A stretch of DNA of 64,000 bases from assembly GCF_000835165.1 (NCBI RefSeq), contig NZ_CP007790.1:2170001-2234000 (forward strand). The letters run 5' to 3'. Under the pieces are notes generated by a model that worked only from the letters and a program-made list of their open reading frames with translations, ran no database searches and was not told the DNA's origin. The stretch is from Corynebacterium marinum DSM 44953. Lineage in GTDB: Bacteria; Actinomycetota; Actinomycetes; Mycobacteriales; Mycobacteriaceae. Position 1 is the first letter of the stretch. Every line of letters starts with the position of its first letter. This document shows positions 9,670 to 17,998 of the stretch, piece after piece. The position numbers and the translations under genes are program-made.

Positions 9670-9701
9670 AGGGTCTCCCACCGGCAACGGTGGGAGACCC
9701 T
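9670..9701 (-). terminator. tRNA-Lys terminator
   Basis: Perfect 14-base stem AGGGTCTCCCACCG with a 4-base loop, followed on the minus strand by TTTCC, about 30 bases after tRNA-Lys. Confidence 0.8.
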
Positions 9702-9733
9702 GACTGGAAAGCATGCCCTCAGGCATGACACGG

Positions 9734-9806
9734 TGGGCCCCGTGGGGCTCGAACCCACGACCTGCGGATTAAAAGTCCGTAGCTCTACCAACTGAGCTAG
9801 AGGCCC
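9734..9806 (-). tRNA. tRNA-Lys (UUU)
   Basis: 73-nt tRNA with acceptor GGGCCTC/GGGGCCC, discriminator A, anticodon loop CTTTTAA giving UUU, and T-loop GTTCGAGCC. It stands alone with its own terminator. Confidence 0.95.
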
Positions 9807-10000
9807 GTGACAGAGATAGTAGTGCGCGGAACCCCGCTAGGGGAAACCGGCAGGCGGACAGGCGTTCCACGGAATGGGGTGCGAATGTGTGGCGCCGGAT
9901 GCCCCGGCGGAGGATAATCAGGTCATCCCCTTTCAACTCGGCCGGTATAACCTGTGGAAGCCGCGCGGGCTTCGGCCACGTATCCCAAGGCGGTGCCTGC

Positions 10001-11470
10001 ATGTCCCAGGTCCTGGAAGTTCGCCGAGCGCCCGCATCAGAGGTGATCCCCCTGGTGCTGGCGTTGCTGGTGGCGGTGTTCGCCTTCCAGCTCAACGCTT
10101 CGATGCTGTCCCCCGCGCTGGCCACGATGGAACGCGAACTGGCGGCCACGTCCGCCCAGATCGGGCTGACCCAGACCGCCTTCTTCACGGCGGCGGCCCT
10201 GTTCTCCCTGTTCCTGCCGCGGTGGGGCGACCTGGTGGGCCGCCGGAAAGTCCTGGTCGGGATGATGGCGCTGACCGCCGTCGGCTGTGTGGTGTCGGCC
10301 CTCGCGCCGAACGCGACGATCCTTTTCCTCGGCCGCGTGATCCAGGGCGTCGCAGGTCCGACCGTCCCCCTGACCCTGATCATGCTGCGCCAGCAGATCC
10401 CCAACGAGAAGCAGTACGGGCTGCTCATGGGCATCATCACCTCCGTCAACGGCGGCATCGGCGGCGTTGACGCTCTGCTCGGCGGCTGGCTGGCGGGCAA
10501 CTTCGGTTTCCGTTCCATCTTCTGGGTCATGGCTGGGGTGTGCGTGGTCTCCGTGGTGACTGTGCAGCTCTTCACGCGTGAGTCCACCGCGGAGATCACC
10601 CCGCCCATGGACTGGAAGGGGGTGGCGCCGCTGGCGATCGCCATCGGAGCGCTGCTCACCGCCTTCAATGAGGCGGGCAAGCTGGGCGACGCCAACTGGC
10701 TGCTTTTCGGTGTGCTCGTTGCCGTGGGCGCGGCCGGGATCGTCGCCTTCTGGAACATCGAGAAGCGGCAGAAACACCCCCTGGTGACGGTGGAGTACAT
10801 GAAGCAGCGCCGCACCTGGACGCTGCTGTTGACCACCCTGCTCACCATGACCGGCGTCTTTGCCGTGATGAACGGCCTCATCCCTAACCTCGGGCAGGAC
10901 GTGGAGAACGGTGCCGGCCTGAGCGCGGATGTGGTGTCCTGGTACACCCTGACCCCGTACGCGCTGGCAGGCCTGGTGATGGGGCCGGTAGCCGGAACCC
11001 TGGCCGCCAAGCTCGGCTACAAACGCATCCTGCAGATCGGCCTGCTCGGCAGCACTCTCGGCCTGCTCGCCGCGATCTTCATCGCCGACGGCCCCAACCG
11101 CTGGGTCCTGCTGGCCATCTCGCTGTTCATCGGCGTCACCTACGCCGGTATCGCCAACATCATGCTCAACGGCCTGGGGGTGGTCCTCAGCCCCGCGGAC
11201 AACCAGGGCTACCTACCCGGCATGAACGCCGGCGCCTTCAACCTCGGTGCAGGCATCAGCTTCGCCATTCTCTTCGCGGTGGCCACCATCTTCGCCGACA
11301 GCGGCGGCGGTTACGCCGCGGGCATCACCGCCGGAGCGGTGATCGTGGGCCTGGCCTTCCTCTGCTCCTTCCTGATCCCAGACCCCGAGAGCATCACCGA
11401 CACCCTCGCAGCCAAGGCGAAGGCCACCGCTGCTGCGGCCGCCACCCGACCCGTCTCACCCAAGGAGTAA
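10001..11470 (+). CDS. uriT: MFS transporter, probable uridine importer
   Basis: 489-residue major-facilitator protein of the 14-TM DHA2-like type, with the loop motif RWGDLVGRRKVLVG between TM2 and TM3. It is followed 6 bases later by the nucleoside hydrolase gene, the same pairing as uriT-uriH in C. glutamicum, so uridine uptake is the best guess. The ATG at 10001 has AAGGCGG upstream. The ribosome site of the next gene (AAGGAG) lies inside its last codons. The C. glutamicum cluster also has a regulator gene (uriR) and a ribokinase gene; neither is here. Confidence 0.75.
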   Translation: MSQVLEVRRAPASEVIPLVLALLVAVFAFQLNASMLSPALATMERELAATSAQIGLTQTAFFTAAALFSLFLPRWGDLVGRRKVLVGMMALTAVGCVVSALAPNATILFLGRVIQGVAGPTVPLTLIMLRQQIPNEKQYGLLMGIITSVNGGIGGVDALLGGWLAGNFGFRSIFWVMAGVCVVSVVTVQLFTRESTAEITPPMDWKGVAPLAIAIGALLTAFNEAGKLGDANWLLFGVLVAVGAAGIVAFWNIEKRQKHPLVTVEYMKQRRTWTLLLTTLLTMTGVFAVMNGLIPNLGQDVENGAGLSADVVSWYTLTPYALAGLVMGPVAGTLAAKLGYKRILQIGLLGSTLGLLAAIFIADGPNRWVLLAISLFIGVTYAGIANIMLNGLGVVLSPADNQGYLPGMNAGAFNLGAGISFAILFAVATIFADSGGGYAAGITAGAVIVGLAFLCSFLIPDPESITDTLAAKAKATAAAAATRPVSPKE

Positions 11471-11476
11471 CACCTC

Positions 11477-12421
11477 ATGGCACGAAAGATCATCCTCGAC
11501 TGCGATCCCGGCCACGACGACGCCGTCGCCATCCTGCTGGCCGCCGGCAACCCCGGGATCGAGCTGCTCGGCATCACCACCATCGGCGGCAACCAGACGC
11601 TGGAGAAGGTCACCTTCAACGCCCGGCAGGTGTGCACCGTCGCCGGGCTGGCGGACGTTCCGCTCCACGCCGGGACGACCCGGCCGCTGGTGCGCCCGGT
11701 GGAGGTAGCCGAAGGCATCCACGGCGACACCGGCATGGAGATCCACGACTATGAACTCCCCCAGCCCACCGTCGGGGTAGCCGAGGGCCATGCGGTGGAT
11801 TTCATCATCGACACGGTGATGGCCCACGAACCGGGCACCGTCACCCTGGTGCCCACCGGCCCTCTGACCAACATCGCCCTCGCCGTCCGGAAAGAACCGC
11901 GCATCGTCGAGCGGGTGGCGGAGATCGTGCTCATGGGCGGCGGATACCACGTGGGCAACTGGTCCGCGGTCGCCGAATTCAACATCAAGATCGACCCCGA
12001 GGCCGCCCACATCGTCTTCAACGAGCCATGGCCCGTGACGATGGTCGGCCTGGACCTGACCCACCAGGCCCTGGCCACCGACGAGATCGAGGCGGAGATC
12101 AAGGCGCTGGGCACCGACCTCGCCGACTTCGTGGTCGCCCTGTTCGGGGCGTTCCGCAAGAACTACCAGGACGCCCAGGGCTTCGAGCATCCGCCGGTGC
12201 ACGACCCGTGCGCGGTGGCCTATCTGATCGACCCCTCGGTGGTCTCCGTGCGGAAGGTGCCGGTGGACATCGAACTCACCGGCACTCTGACCCTCGGGAT
12301 GACGGTGGCGGATTTCCGCGACCCGGCACCGGAGGACTGCCACACTCAGGTGGCGGTGGACCTCGACCACCGGAAGTTCTGGGACCTCGTCATCGACGCG
12401 ATCCGGGCAGTCTCCAAGTAA
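11477..12421 (+). CDS. uriH: Uridine-preferring nucleoside hydrolase
   Basis: 314 residues of the inosine-uridine hydrolase family, cleaving ribonucleosides to base and ribose in the cytoplasm. The calcium-binding N-terminal motif DCDPGHDDA (9-17) is intact. The inner motifs GGGYHVGNWSAVAEFNIKIDPEAA and VHDPCAVAYLIDP match UriH closely. Cotranscribed with the transporter. Confidence 0.9.
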   Translation: MARKIILDCDPGHDDAVAILLAAGNPGIELLGITTIGGNQTLEKVTFNARQVCTVAGLADVPLHAGTTRPLVRPVEVAEGIHGDTGMEIHDYELPQPTVGVAEGHAVDFIIDTVMAHEPGTVTLVPTGPLTNIALAVRKEPRIVERVAEIVLMGGGYHVGNWSAVAEFNIKIDPEAAHIVFNEPWPVTMVGLDLTHQALATDEIEAEIKALGTDLADFVVALFGAFRKNYQDAQGFEHPPVHDPCAVAYLIDPSVVSVRKVPVDIELTGTLTLGMTVADFRDPAPEDCHTQVAVDLDHRKFWDLVIDAIRAVSK

Positions 12422-12445
12422 CCCCGCCCGAGGGCCCCGCCTGAA

Positions 12446-12469
12446 GGTGCCCGCCCGCAGGCGGGCACC
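12446..12469. terminator. Hairpin between convergent uriH and the 57-residue gene
   Basis: Perfect 10-base inverted repeat GGTGCCCGCC with a CGCA loop, 25 bases after the uriH stop. No T run on either side, so efficiency is uncertain. Confidence 0.6.
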
Positions 12470-12477
12470 CGGCCGGT

Positions 12478-12651
12478 CTAATGCTTGCTGAACGCCAGAC
12501 GGGCCATCCGCAGGTTGTTGGCCACGAAACGGGTGAACTGGTACGGGATGTTGCGCCGGGAACGCAGGGTCGCCTCCGTCGGCAGGGGAGCCTTGCTGAA
12601 GTCGGAGACCGGCAGCTGCGGGTTCCGCTCGAGATCTGGAATGGTGCTCAT
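12478..12651 (-). CDS. 57-residue protein cotranscribed with the SQR-like gene
   Basis: A small reading frame starting MSTIPDLERNPQLPVSD and ending RMARLAFSKH, rich in basic residues at its C-terminal end (RSRRNIPYQFTRFVANNLRMARL). I do not recognise the family. It has a good ribosome site (AGAAGGG, about 7 bases before the ATG), starts 12 bases after the stop of the flavoprotein gene, and is followed by a hairpin, so it looks like a real translated partner. No signal peptide, membrane segment or cysteine is visible. The C-terminal half could form an amphipathic helix that docks to membrane or to the flavoprotein. Confidence 0.7.
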   Translation of the reverse strand: MSTIPDLERNPQLPVSDFSKAPLPTEATLRSRRNIPYQFTRFVANNLRMARLAFSKH

Positions 12652-12663
12652 GGTTGTCCCTTC

Positions 12664-14118
12664 TTATTCCGGGATGAGATGCCAGCCGGGCAACGCCTTG
12701 GCCTTGTAGATGAACATGTAGTGCAGCGCCAGCTTGGTCCAGTGCCCGGACAATCCGATCTCGCCGCGGGTGTACCTGAGGTCCCGGCCGGTGGGGAAAC
12801 GCTCCTTGTCCGGCACGACCGGCACCATGACCATGGCGGCGGCCGAACCCGTGCGCAGGTCTGCGCCGGCGGACGCCACGCAGGCCGCGCCGAGTTTCGC
12901 CAGCGACGCCTCGTGGGGTTTCGCCTGGTCCCCCAGCCGGATCCGGTCGAGGATCGTCAGTGCGACGGCCTTGCCCATCTCGCCGGAGGGCTGGCCCGTG
13001 CGCGGGGGCGACGGGGTGATGACGGTTCCGTTCGCGGACTTCCTCGGCGTGGAGATCTGGTGCGGCGGCGCGAAAGCGATGCCCACCGCCCAGATGTTGT
13101 CCCGGCCGGGCACCTGGTACGTCGACGGCCAGTCGGCGGCCCGCCATTGGTCGTAGGGCTTGCCGGAGTAGTCGGCGTCCACCTTCATCAGGCCGTTGGG
13201 GGCGAACATCGTGTCGCTGATGTCCGTGCCGTCCGGGGCGAAGGCCTTGAGCCCGACGCCGCCGAAGGGCGGCAGCAGCATGGCGAAATCGAAATTGAGG
13301 GTGTGATGCTTGCCGTCGAGGGTCTCGAAGTGGACGGCCCCGGGCTCCACCTTCTCCACGTGAGCGCCGACGATGGCCTCGACCCCGCGCTCCCGGAACA
13401 GGGATTCGGTCCACAGTTTCGAGGTTGTCTCGTAACCGCTCTGTTTGAACACCATGCCGCCGACCCCGAAGTCGCCGAGGTCGGCCTCGTTGGTGAGGTA
13501 GATCAGCCGGGCCTTGTCCCGGACGCCGGCGGCGCGCAGCTCGTGGTCGACGTTGAACACGTACTCGAACGCGGCGCCCTCGCACGTGCAGATACCGTGC
13601 CCCATGCCGACCACCAGGGTGCGCTCGGCTCCCTGCTTCATTTCCTCGATGACGCGCTTGAGTTCCTCGGCCGTGTGGACCGCGTGGTCCGCGGTGCACA
13701 CCGACAGGGAGTTGCCTTCCGGGCCGAGGCCCGGGGTCATGCCGAACTTCAGCTGCGGGCCGGTGGCGTTGATCAGGAAGTCGTAGCGGATCCGCTGCGT
13801 CTGCCCCGCGCGGCCCGGTTCGGTGAACTCGATGTCCACTCCCGGGCGCTGATCGGTCTCGTCGCCGTCCGGCCAGATGGCGGTCGCTTTCGCCTGGTGG
13901 AAGGTCACCCCGAGCCGGCGGTAGACGGGTGCCAGCTTGAACAGCACCTTCTTCGCTTTCATCCGGCCGACCCCGACCCAGATGTTGCTGGGAATCCAGT
14001 TCCAGTCGGCGTTCGGGGAGACGACCGTGATGGTGGAGCCGGGGGGAAGTTTCCGGCTGAGATGGAGGGCCGCGGTGTGCCCGGAGATACCCGCGCCCAG
14101 GATGACAATGTCCGCCAT
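12664..14118 (-). CDS. Sulfide:quinone oxidoreductase-like FAD enzyme
   Basis: 484 residues with a Rossmann FAD motif GAGISG (8-13) and the SQR-type segment VGMGHGICTCEGAAFEYVFN (about 170-189) carrying C177 and C179. C141 lies in SVCTADHA, and another Cys is near the C-terminus (AACVASAG). The cysteine arrangement resembles sulfide:quinone reductases more than NADH dehydrogenase II, so sulfide or persulfide oxidation at the membrane is plausible; the exact substrate is not proven. It heads a two-gene operon with the 57-residue gene. A CsoR/CstR-like inverted repeat lies about 50-70 bases upstream of the start. Confidence 0.75.
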   Translation of the reverse strand: MADIVILGAGISGHTAALHLSRKLPPGSTITVVSPNADWNWIPSNIWVGVGRMKAKKVLFKLAPVYRRLGVTFHQAKATAIWPDGDETDQRPGVDIEFTEPGRAGQTQRIRYDFLINATGPQLKFGMTPGLGPEGNSLSVCTADHAVHTAEELKRVIEEMKQGAERTLVVGMGHGICTCEGAAFEYVFNVDHELRAAGVRDKARLIYLTNEADLGDFGVGGMVFKQSGYETTSKLWTESLFRERGVEAIVGAHVEKVEPGAVHFETLDGKHHTLNFDFAMLLPPFGGVGLKAFAPDGTDISDTMFAPNGLMKVDADYSGKPYDQWRAADWPSTYQVPGRDNIWAVGIAFAPPHQISTPRKSANGTVITPSPPRTGQPSGEMGKAVALTILDRIRLGDQAKPHEASLAKLGAACVASAGADLRTGSAAAMVMVPVVPDKERFPTGRDLRYTRGEIGLSGHWTKLALHYMFIYKAKALPGWHLIPE

Positions 14119-14168
14119 GATGGCTCCTGTCGGTGAAGCTGGGAAGTAGAAGTGTCTCTACCGTCAGC
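14119..14168 (-). promoter_or_regulatory. SQR-like gene leader
   Basis: Between the putative operator and the start codon. A CAGGAGCC ribosome site is present. No clear -10/-35 pair can be defined. Confidence 0.3.
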
Positions 14169-14186
14169 ATATGCCCGCAGGGGTAT
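14169..14186 (-). promoter_or_regulatory. CsoR/CstR-like operator upstream of the SQR-like gene
   Basis: On the minus strand the site reads ATACCCC-TGC-GGGCATAT, a near-symmetric inverted repeat with C-run/G-run arms bounded by AT. CsoR and CstR proteins bind operators of this form, and CstR controls sqr in staphylococci. The resemblance is by eye only. Confidence 0.4.
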
Positions 14187-14232
14187 CAAAGGGAGGCGTT
14201 CGCTTGTCACAGTTCGGTCCCGGGAAAAACGG

Positions 14233-14265
14233 CCGCCCCTCCGGCGCTGTGCGCGGGAGGGGCGG
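14233..14265 (-). terminator. cat terminator
   Basis: Ten-base stem CCGCCCCTCC/GGAGGGGCGG with a 13-base loop, followed on the minus strand by CCGTTTTTCC. Lies 20 bases after the cat stop codon. Confidence 0.85.
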
Positions 14266-14285
14266 GGACGTCGAGAAGCGGCGGA

Positions 14286-15788
14286 CTACTTCTTCATCGA
14301 GCCGGTCTCGAGGAGACGCTCGTGGAAGGACAGCGCGGTCGCGAGGTCGTGCGGGGTGTGGTGGAACTTGGACTTGTTCGCGCGCTCGACGTACTCCTCG
14401 AGCAGCGGACGGTAGTCCGGGTGCGCCACGGCGATCATCTTGGCGACGCGGTCGCGCGGAGCCAGGCCGCGCAGGTCGGCGACACCGTACTCGGTGATGA
14501 CGACCATGGCGTCATGCTCGGTGTGATCGATGTGGGAGGCGAAGGGGACGACGGCGGAGATTGCGCCACCCTTGGCGTCCGACGGTGAGATGAAGGTGGA
14601 GATGCGGGCGTTGCGGGTGAAGTCGCCGGAACCGCCGATGCCGTTCATGATGCGCTGGCCGGCGACGTGGGTGGAGTTGATGTTGCCGTAGATGTCGGCC
14701 TCGATCATGCCGTTGGAGGAGATCAGGCCCACGCGGCGGATGACCTCCGGGTGGTTGGACACCTGCAGCGGGCGGGTGATGATGTGCTTGCGGTAGCGCT
14801 TGGCCTCCGCGTTCATCTTCTCCGCGTACTCCGGGGACAGCGAGAAGGAGGTGGCGGACGCGACGGTCATCTTGCCGGCGTCGATCAGGTCGACCATGCC
14901 GTCCTGGATGACCTCAGTGTATGCCTCGATGTTCTCGAACTTGGAGTCCAGCAGGCCTGCCATCACGGCGTTCGGGACGTTGCCCACGCCGGACTGCATG
15001 ACGTAGTTGTCGTACGCCAGGCGGCCGCCCTGGACCTCGCCCTCCAGGAAGTCGAGGAAGTAGCCGGCGATCTTCTGGGACTGCTCGTCCACCGGCTTGA
15101 AGGGGGCGTTGCGGTCCGGGGCGTCGGTCTCGACGACGGCGACGACCTTGGTCACGTCGATGTCGATGTAGGTGTTGCCGATACGGTCGCCGGTGTGGAC
15201 GATCGGGATCGGCGTACGGTTCGGCAGGTGACCGATGCGGTGGATGTCGGCCATGCCCTCAAGGTCGAGGGACTGCCAGGAGTTAACCTCGATGATGATC
15301 TTCTCGGCCGCGTCCAGGTAATCGACGTTGTTACCGACGCCGGAGGACGGGATCAGGTGCCCCTCCTCGGTGATGCGGGTGACCTCGACGATGGCGACGT
15401 CCATCTTGCCGTAGAAGCCGTGCTCCACGTACTGGCCGGAGTGGGACAGGTGGATGTCCTGGTACTTCATCTCGCCGGCGTTGATGGCGTTACGCATGAT
15501 CGGGTCGGACTGGTAGGGCATGCGGTAGTTGATCGCGCCGGCCTCGGCCATGACGCCGTCACAGTCCGGTGCGGTGGAGGCGCCGGTGAAGACGTCGATC
15601 TTGTAGGAGTCGCCCTTCGCCTGCGCTTCCTTGGCGCGGTTGGCGATCGCGGTCGGCAGCGCCTTCGGGTAGGCGGCGCCGGTGAAGCCGGACATGCCGA
15701 CCTTGTCGCCGTTGTCGATGAGCTGGGCTGCCTCATCGGCGGACATGACCTTGCCGCGCAGAAGTGCGTTGGCGATCCGATCGGACAT
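14286..15788 (-). CDS. cat: Acetate CoA-transferase (succinyl-CoA:acetate type)
   Basis: 500-residue acetyl-CoA hydrolase/transferase family protein, nearly identical in many segments to C. glutamicum Cat/ActA (for example MSADEAAQLIDNGDKVG, FTGASTAPDCDG, NGIGGSGDFTRNA, IVPFASHIDHTEHD). It exchanges CoA between acetate and succinyl- or propionyl-CoA and works with Pta-AckA in acetate use. The ATG at 15788 has CAGGAGG upstream. In C. glutamicum sucCD lies just before cat; here that interval holds other genes. The 263-base upstream interval (15789-16051) is shared with the divergent dus gene and contains no other gene that I can see. Confidence 0.93.
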   Translation of the reverse strand: MSDRIANALLRGKVMSADEAAQLIDNGDKVGMSGFTGAAYPKALPTAIANRAKEAQAKGDSYKIDVFTGASTAPDCDGVMAEAGAINYRMPYQSDPIMRNAINAGEMKYQDIHLSHSGQYVEHGFYGKMDVAIVEVTRITEEGHLIPSSGVGNNVDYLDAAEKIIIEVNSWQSLDLEGMADIHRIGHLPNRTPIPIVHTGDRIGNTYIDIDVTKVVAVVETDAPDRNAPFKPVDEQSQKIAGYFLDFLEGEVQGGRLAYDNYVMQSGVGNVPNAVMAGLLDSKFENIEAYTEVIQDGMVDLIDAGKMTVASATSFSLSPEYAEKMNAEAKRYRKHIITRPLQVSNHPEVIRRVGLISSNGMIEADIYGNINSTHVAGQRIMNGIGGSGDFTRNARISTFISPSDAKGGAISAVVPFASHIDHTEHDAMVVITEYGVADLRGLAPRDRVAKMIAVAHPDYRPLLEEYVERANKSKFHHTPHDLATALSFHERLLETGSMKK

Positions 15789-16051
15789 GAAGTACCTCCT
15801 GATTATCGGGCCACCACATGGGTGTGTCCCGCAGTGTCTGAATGCGTAGTTCGGCTGGCTCCAACCTCGACTGTCGGTGTCGGATCGGTTACATCCAAGC
15901 CATCTAGTTACGGTGACCACATTAGCGGATCTCGCGTGCCCCCGCGGAAATGTGTGTACCTGTGTTAATGCTACGTCACCAGCTGCGGGAATCGCCGGAG
16001 GTCGCCCGCCGCAGTTTGGGCGCAACCACCCCCACGGGGGAGAATGAGGGG

Positions 16052-17197
16052 GTGACTGTGAAGATCGGATCCCTGACGCTCAATTCCCCTGTGGTGCTCG
16101 CCCCGATGGCAGGCGTGACCAACGTGGCGTTCCGCACCCTGTGCCGCGAGCAGGAGATCGAGAAGACGGGCACCGTCTCCGGCCTCTACGTCTGCGAGAT
16201 GATCACTGCCCGCGCACTGGTCGAGCGCAACGAGAAGACCCTCCACATGACCACCTTCGCCCCGGACGAGAACCCGCGCAGCATGCAGCTGTACACCACG
16301 GACCCGGAGTACACGTACAAGGCGGCGAAGATGATCGTCGACGAGAACCTGGCCGACCACATCGACATGAACTTCGGCTGCCCCGTCCCGAAGGTGACCC
16401 GCAAGGGCGGCGGCTCTGCCATCCCCTACAAGCGCCGCTTATTCGGAAACATCGTCGCCGCAGCGGTGAAGGCCACCGAGGGCACCGACATCCCCGTGAC
16501 CGTCAAATTCCGCGTCGGCATTGACGACGAGCACCATACCCATCTCGACGCCGGGCGCATCGCCGTCGACGAGGGTGCGGCCGCCGTCGCGCTGCACGCC
16601 CGCACCGCCGCGCAGCGTTACTCGGGCGACGCCGACTGGTCGGAGATCGCCCGGCTGGTCGAGCACCTCGACGGCTCCGGCATCCCCGTGCTGGGCAACG
16701 GCGACATCTTCGCCGCCGGCGACGCCCGCCGGATGATGGACGCCACAGGCTGCGACGGCGTCGTCGTCGGCCGAGGCTGCCTGGGCCGACCGTGGCTCTT
16801 CGCCGAACTCTCGGCCGAACTGCGGGGCGAGGCACTTCCCCCGGCTCCGAACCTGGGCGAGGTCACCCGCATCATCGTCCGCCACGCCGAGCTGCTCGCC
16901 GAGCACGACGGCGAGGCCCACGCCAGCCGAGACCTCCGCAAACACATGGGCTGGTACCTCCGCGGCTTTCCCGTCGGCGGCGAACTCCGCGCCAACCTGG
17001 CGCGGATCTCCAGCCTGGCGGAGCTCCGGGAGCAGCTCACCCCGTGGGCCGATTCGGAGTTGACGGCGGAGGATTCCGACGGTGCCCGCGGCCGCCAGGG
17101 TTCCCCATCCAAGGTCGCCCTCCCCGAGGGCTGGCTCGACGACCCGGAGGACGCCACAGTCCCCGTCGGCGCGGAAATCATGCACTCCGGGGGGTGA
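16052..17197 (+). CDS. dus: tRNA-dihydrouridine synthase
   Basis: 381-residue FMN enzyme reducing uridines in the tRNA D-loop. The barrel starts VVLAPMAGVTNVAFRTLC, the catalytic Cys is in MNFGCPVPKVTRKGGGSA, and the FMN phosphate site is LGNGDIFAAGDA ... GVVVGRGCLGRPWLF. A DusB-like C-terminal helical RNA-binding domain follows (RDLRKHMGWYLRGFP). GTG at 16052 is chosen; it is preceded by GAGGGGG and, 6 bases away, by a GAGAAT hexamer. Confidence 0.93.
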   Translation: MTVKIGSLTLNSPVVLAPMAGVTNVAFRTLCREQEIEKTGTVSGLYVCEMITARALVERNEKTLHMTTFAPDENPRSMQLYTTDPEYTYKAAKMIVDENLADHIDMNFGCPVPKVTRKGGGSAIPYKRRLFGNIVAAAVKATEGTDIPVTVKFRVGIDDEHHTHLDAGRIAVDEGAAAVALHARTAAQRYSGDADWSEIARLVEHLDGSGIPVLGNGDIFAAGDARRMMDATGCDGVVVGRGCLGRPWLFAELSAELRGEALPPAPNLGEVTRIIVRHAELLAEHDGEAHASRDLRKHMGWYLRGFPVGGELRANLARISSLAELREQLTPWADSELTAEDSDGARGRQGSPSKVALPEGWLDDPEDATVPVGAEIMHSGG

Positions 17198-17247
17198 CTG
17201 CCGGCCGGTTTCCGGCGGTCGGGCAAGCAGCTCTGCAGCGGTCATCT

Positions 17248-17253
17248 TATGAT
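17248..17253 (+). promoter_or_regulatory. phoU -10 element for a leaderless mRNA
   Basis: TATGAT lies exactly 7 bases before the phoU ATG, which places the transcription start at or next to the start codon. No clear -35 is seen. Confidence 0.55.
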
Positions 17254-17260
17254 GGGACCC

Positions 17261-17998
17261 ATGCGTATCGCCTACCGTGAACACCTGGACAATTTCGCCC
17301 ACGATCTCATCGTGATGTGCGACACGGTGCGCTCTATCATGACCAACGCGTCAGAGGCACTGCTCAACGCTTCGCTCGAGCCGGCCGAGGACGCCATCGC
17401 CAGCGCGGACAGCCTGAACGAGATCAAGCTGCGCTGCGAGGACCGCGCCGTCGAACTGCTCGCCCTGGAAGGTCCCCTCGCGCGGGATCTCCGGCAGGTG
17501 GTCTCCTCGATCTACATCGTCGAGGATTTCGCCCGGATGGGGGCCCTGGCAGTGCACATCGCCAAGTCTGCCCGCCGCCGTCACCCGGAGCACACCCTCC
17601 CGACGCCCCTGCAGGGCTACTTCGAGGAACTGGCCCGGCTGGTCAACGAGATGGGCGAGAAGACCCGCGACATCCTCGTCGACCCGAACGCGGACGTGGC
17701 CATCGTTTTGAACGCGGACGATGACGCGGTCGATGACCTCCACAGCTACATCCTCACCACCCTCACCCAGCGGGACTGGCCCCACTCCACACGCGAGGCC
17801 GTGGACGTGTCCCTCCTGGCGCGTTTCTACGAGCGTTACGCCGACCACTGCGTCAACGTGGCCGCCCGCATCGTGTACCTCTCCTCGGGGTTGAGCCCCG
17901 ACGAGTACGCCCGGAAGAAGGAACGCGACCGCGAGGACGCCGACGTCGCAGCCCGCTTCGCCGAGCTGGAGCGCCAGTTCTCCCGCCGCGGGGACTAG
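17261..17998 (+). CDS. phoU: Phosphate-uptake regulator PhoU
   Basis: 245 residues made of two three-helix PhoU repeats, with the metal-binding E/DxxxD-type motifs typical of the family (DFARMGALAVHIAKSARR; ERYADHCVNVAARIVYL). PhoU links the Pst transporter to the sensor kinase and damps phosphate uptake. The start at MRIAYREHLDNFAHDL matches relatives. It is transcribed away from pstB and separated from it by a P450 gene. Its stop interlocks with that of the P450 gene (CTAG). Confidence 0.95.
   Translation: MRIAYREHLDNFAHDLIVMCDTVRSIMTNASEALLNASLEPAEDAIASADSLNEIKLRCEDRAVELLALEGPLARDLRQVVSSIYIVEDFARMGALAVHIAKSARRRHPEHTLPTPLQGYFEELARLVNEMGEKTRDILVDPNADVAIVLNADDDAVDDLHSYILTTLTQRDWPHSTREAVDVSLLARFYERYADHCVNVAARIVYLSSGLSPDEYARKKERDREDADVAARFAELERQFSRRGD

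Noticed and set aside
11456..14170. Open frame of about 900 codons on the minus strand
   Set aside because: It shadows uriH and the SQR-like gene in the wrong frame and has a low-complexity Arg/Gly/Pro translation.
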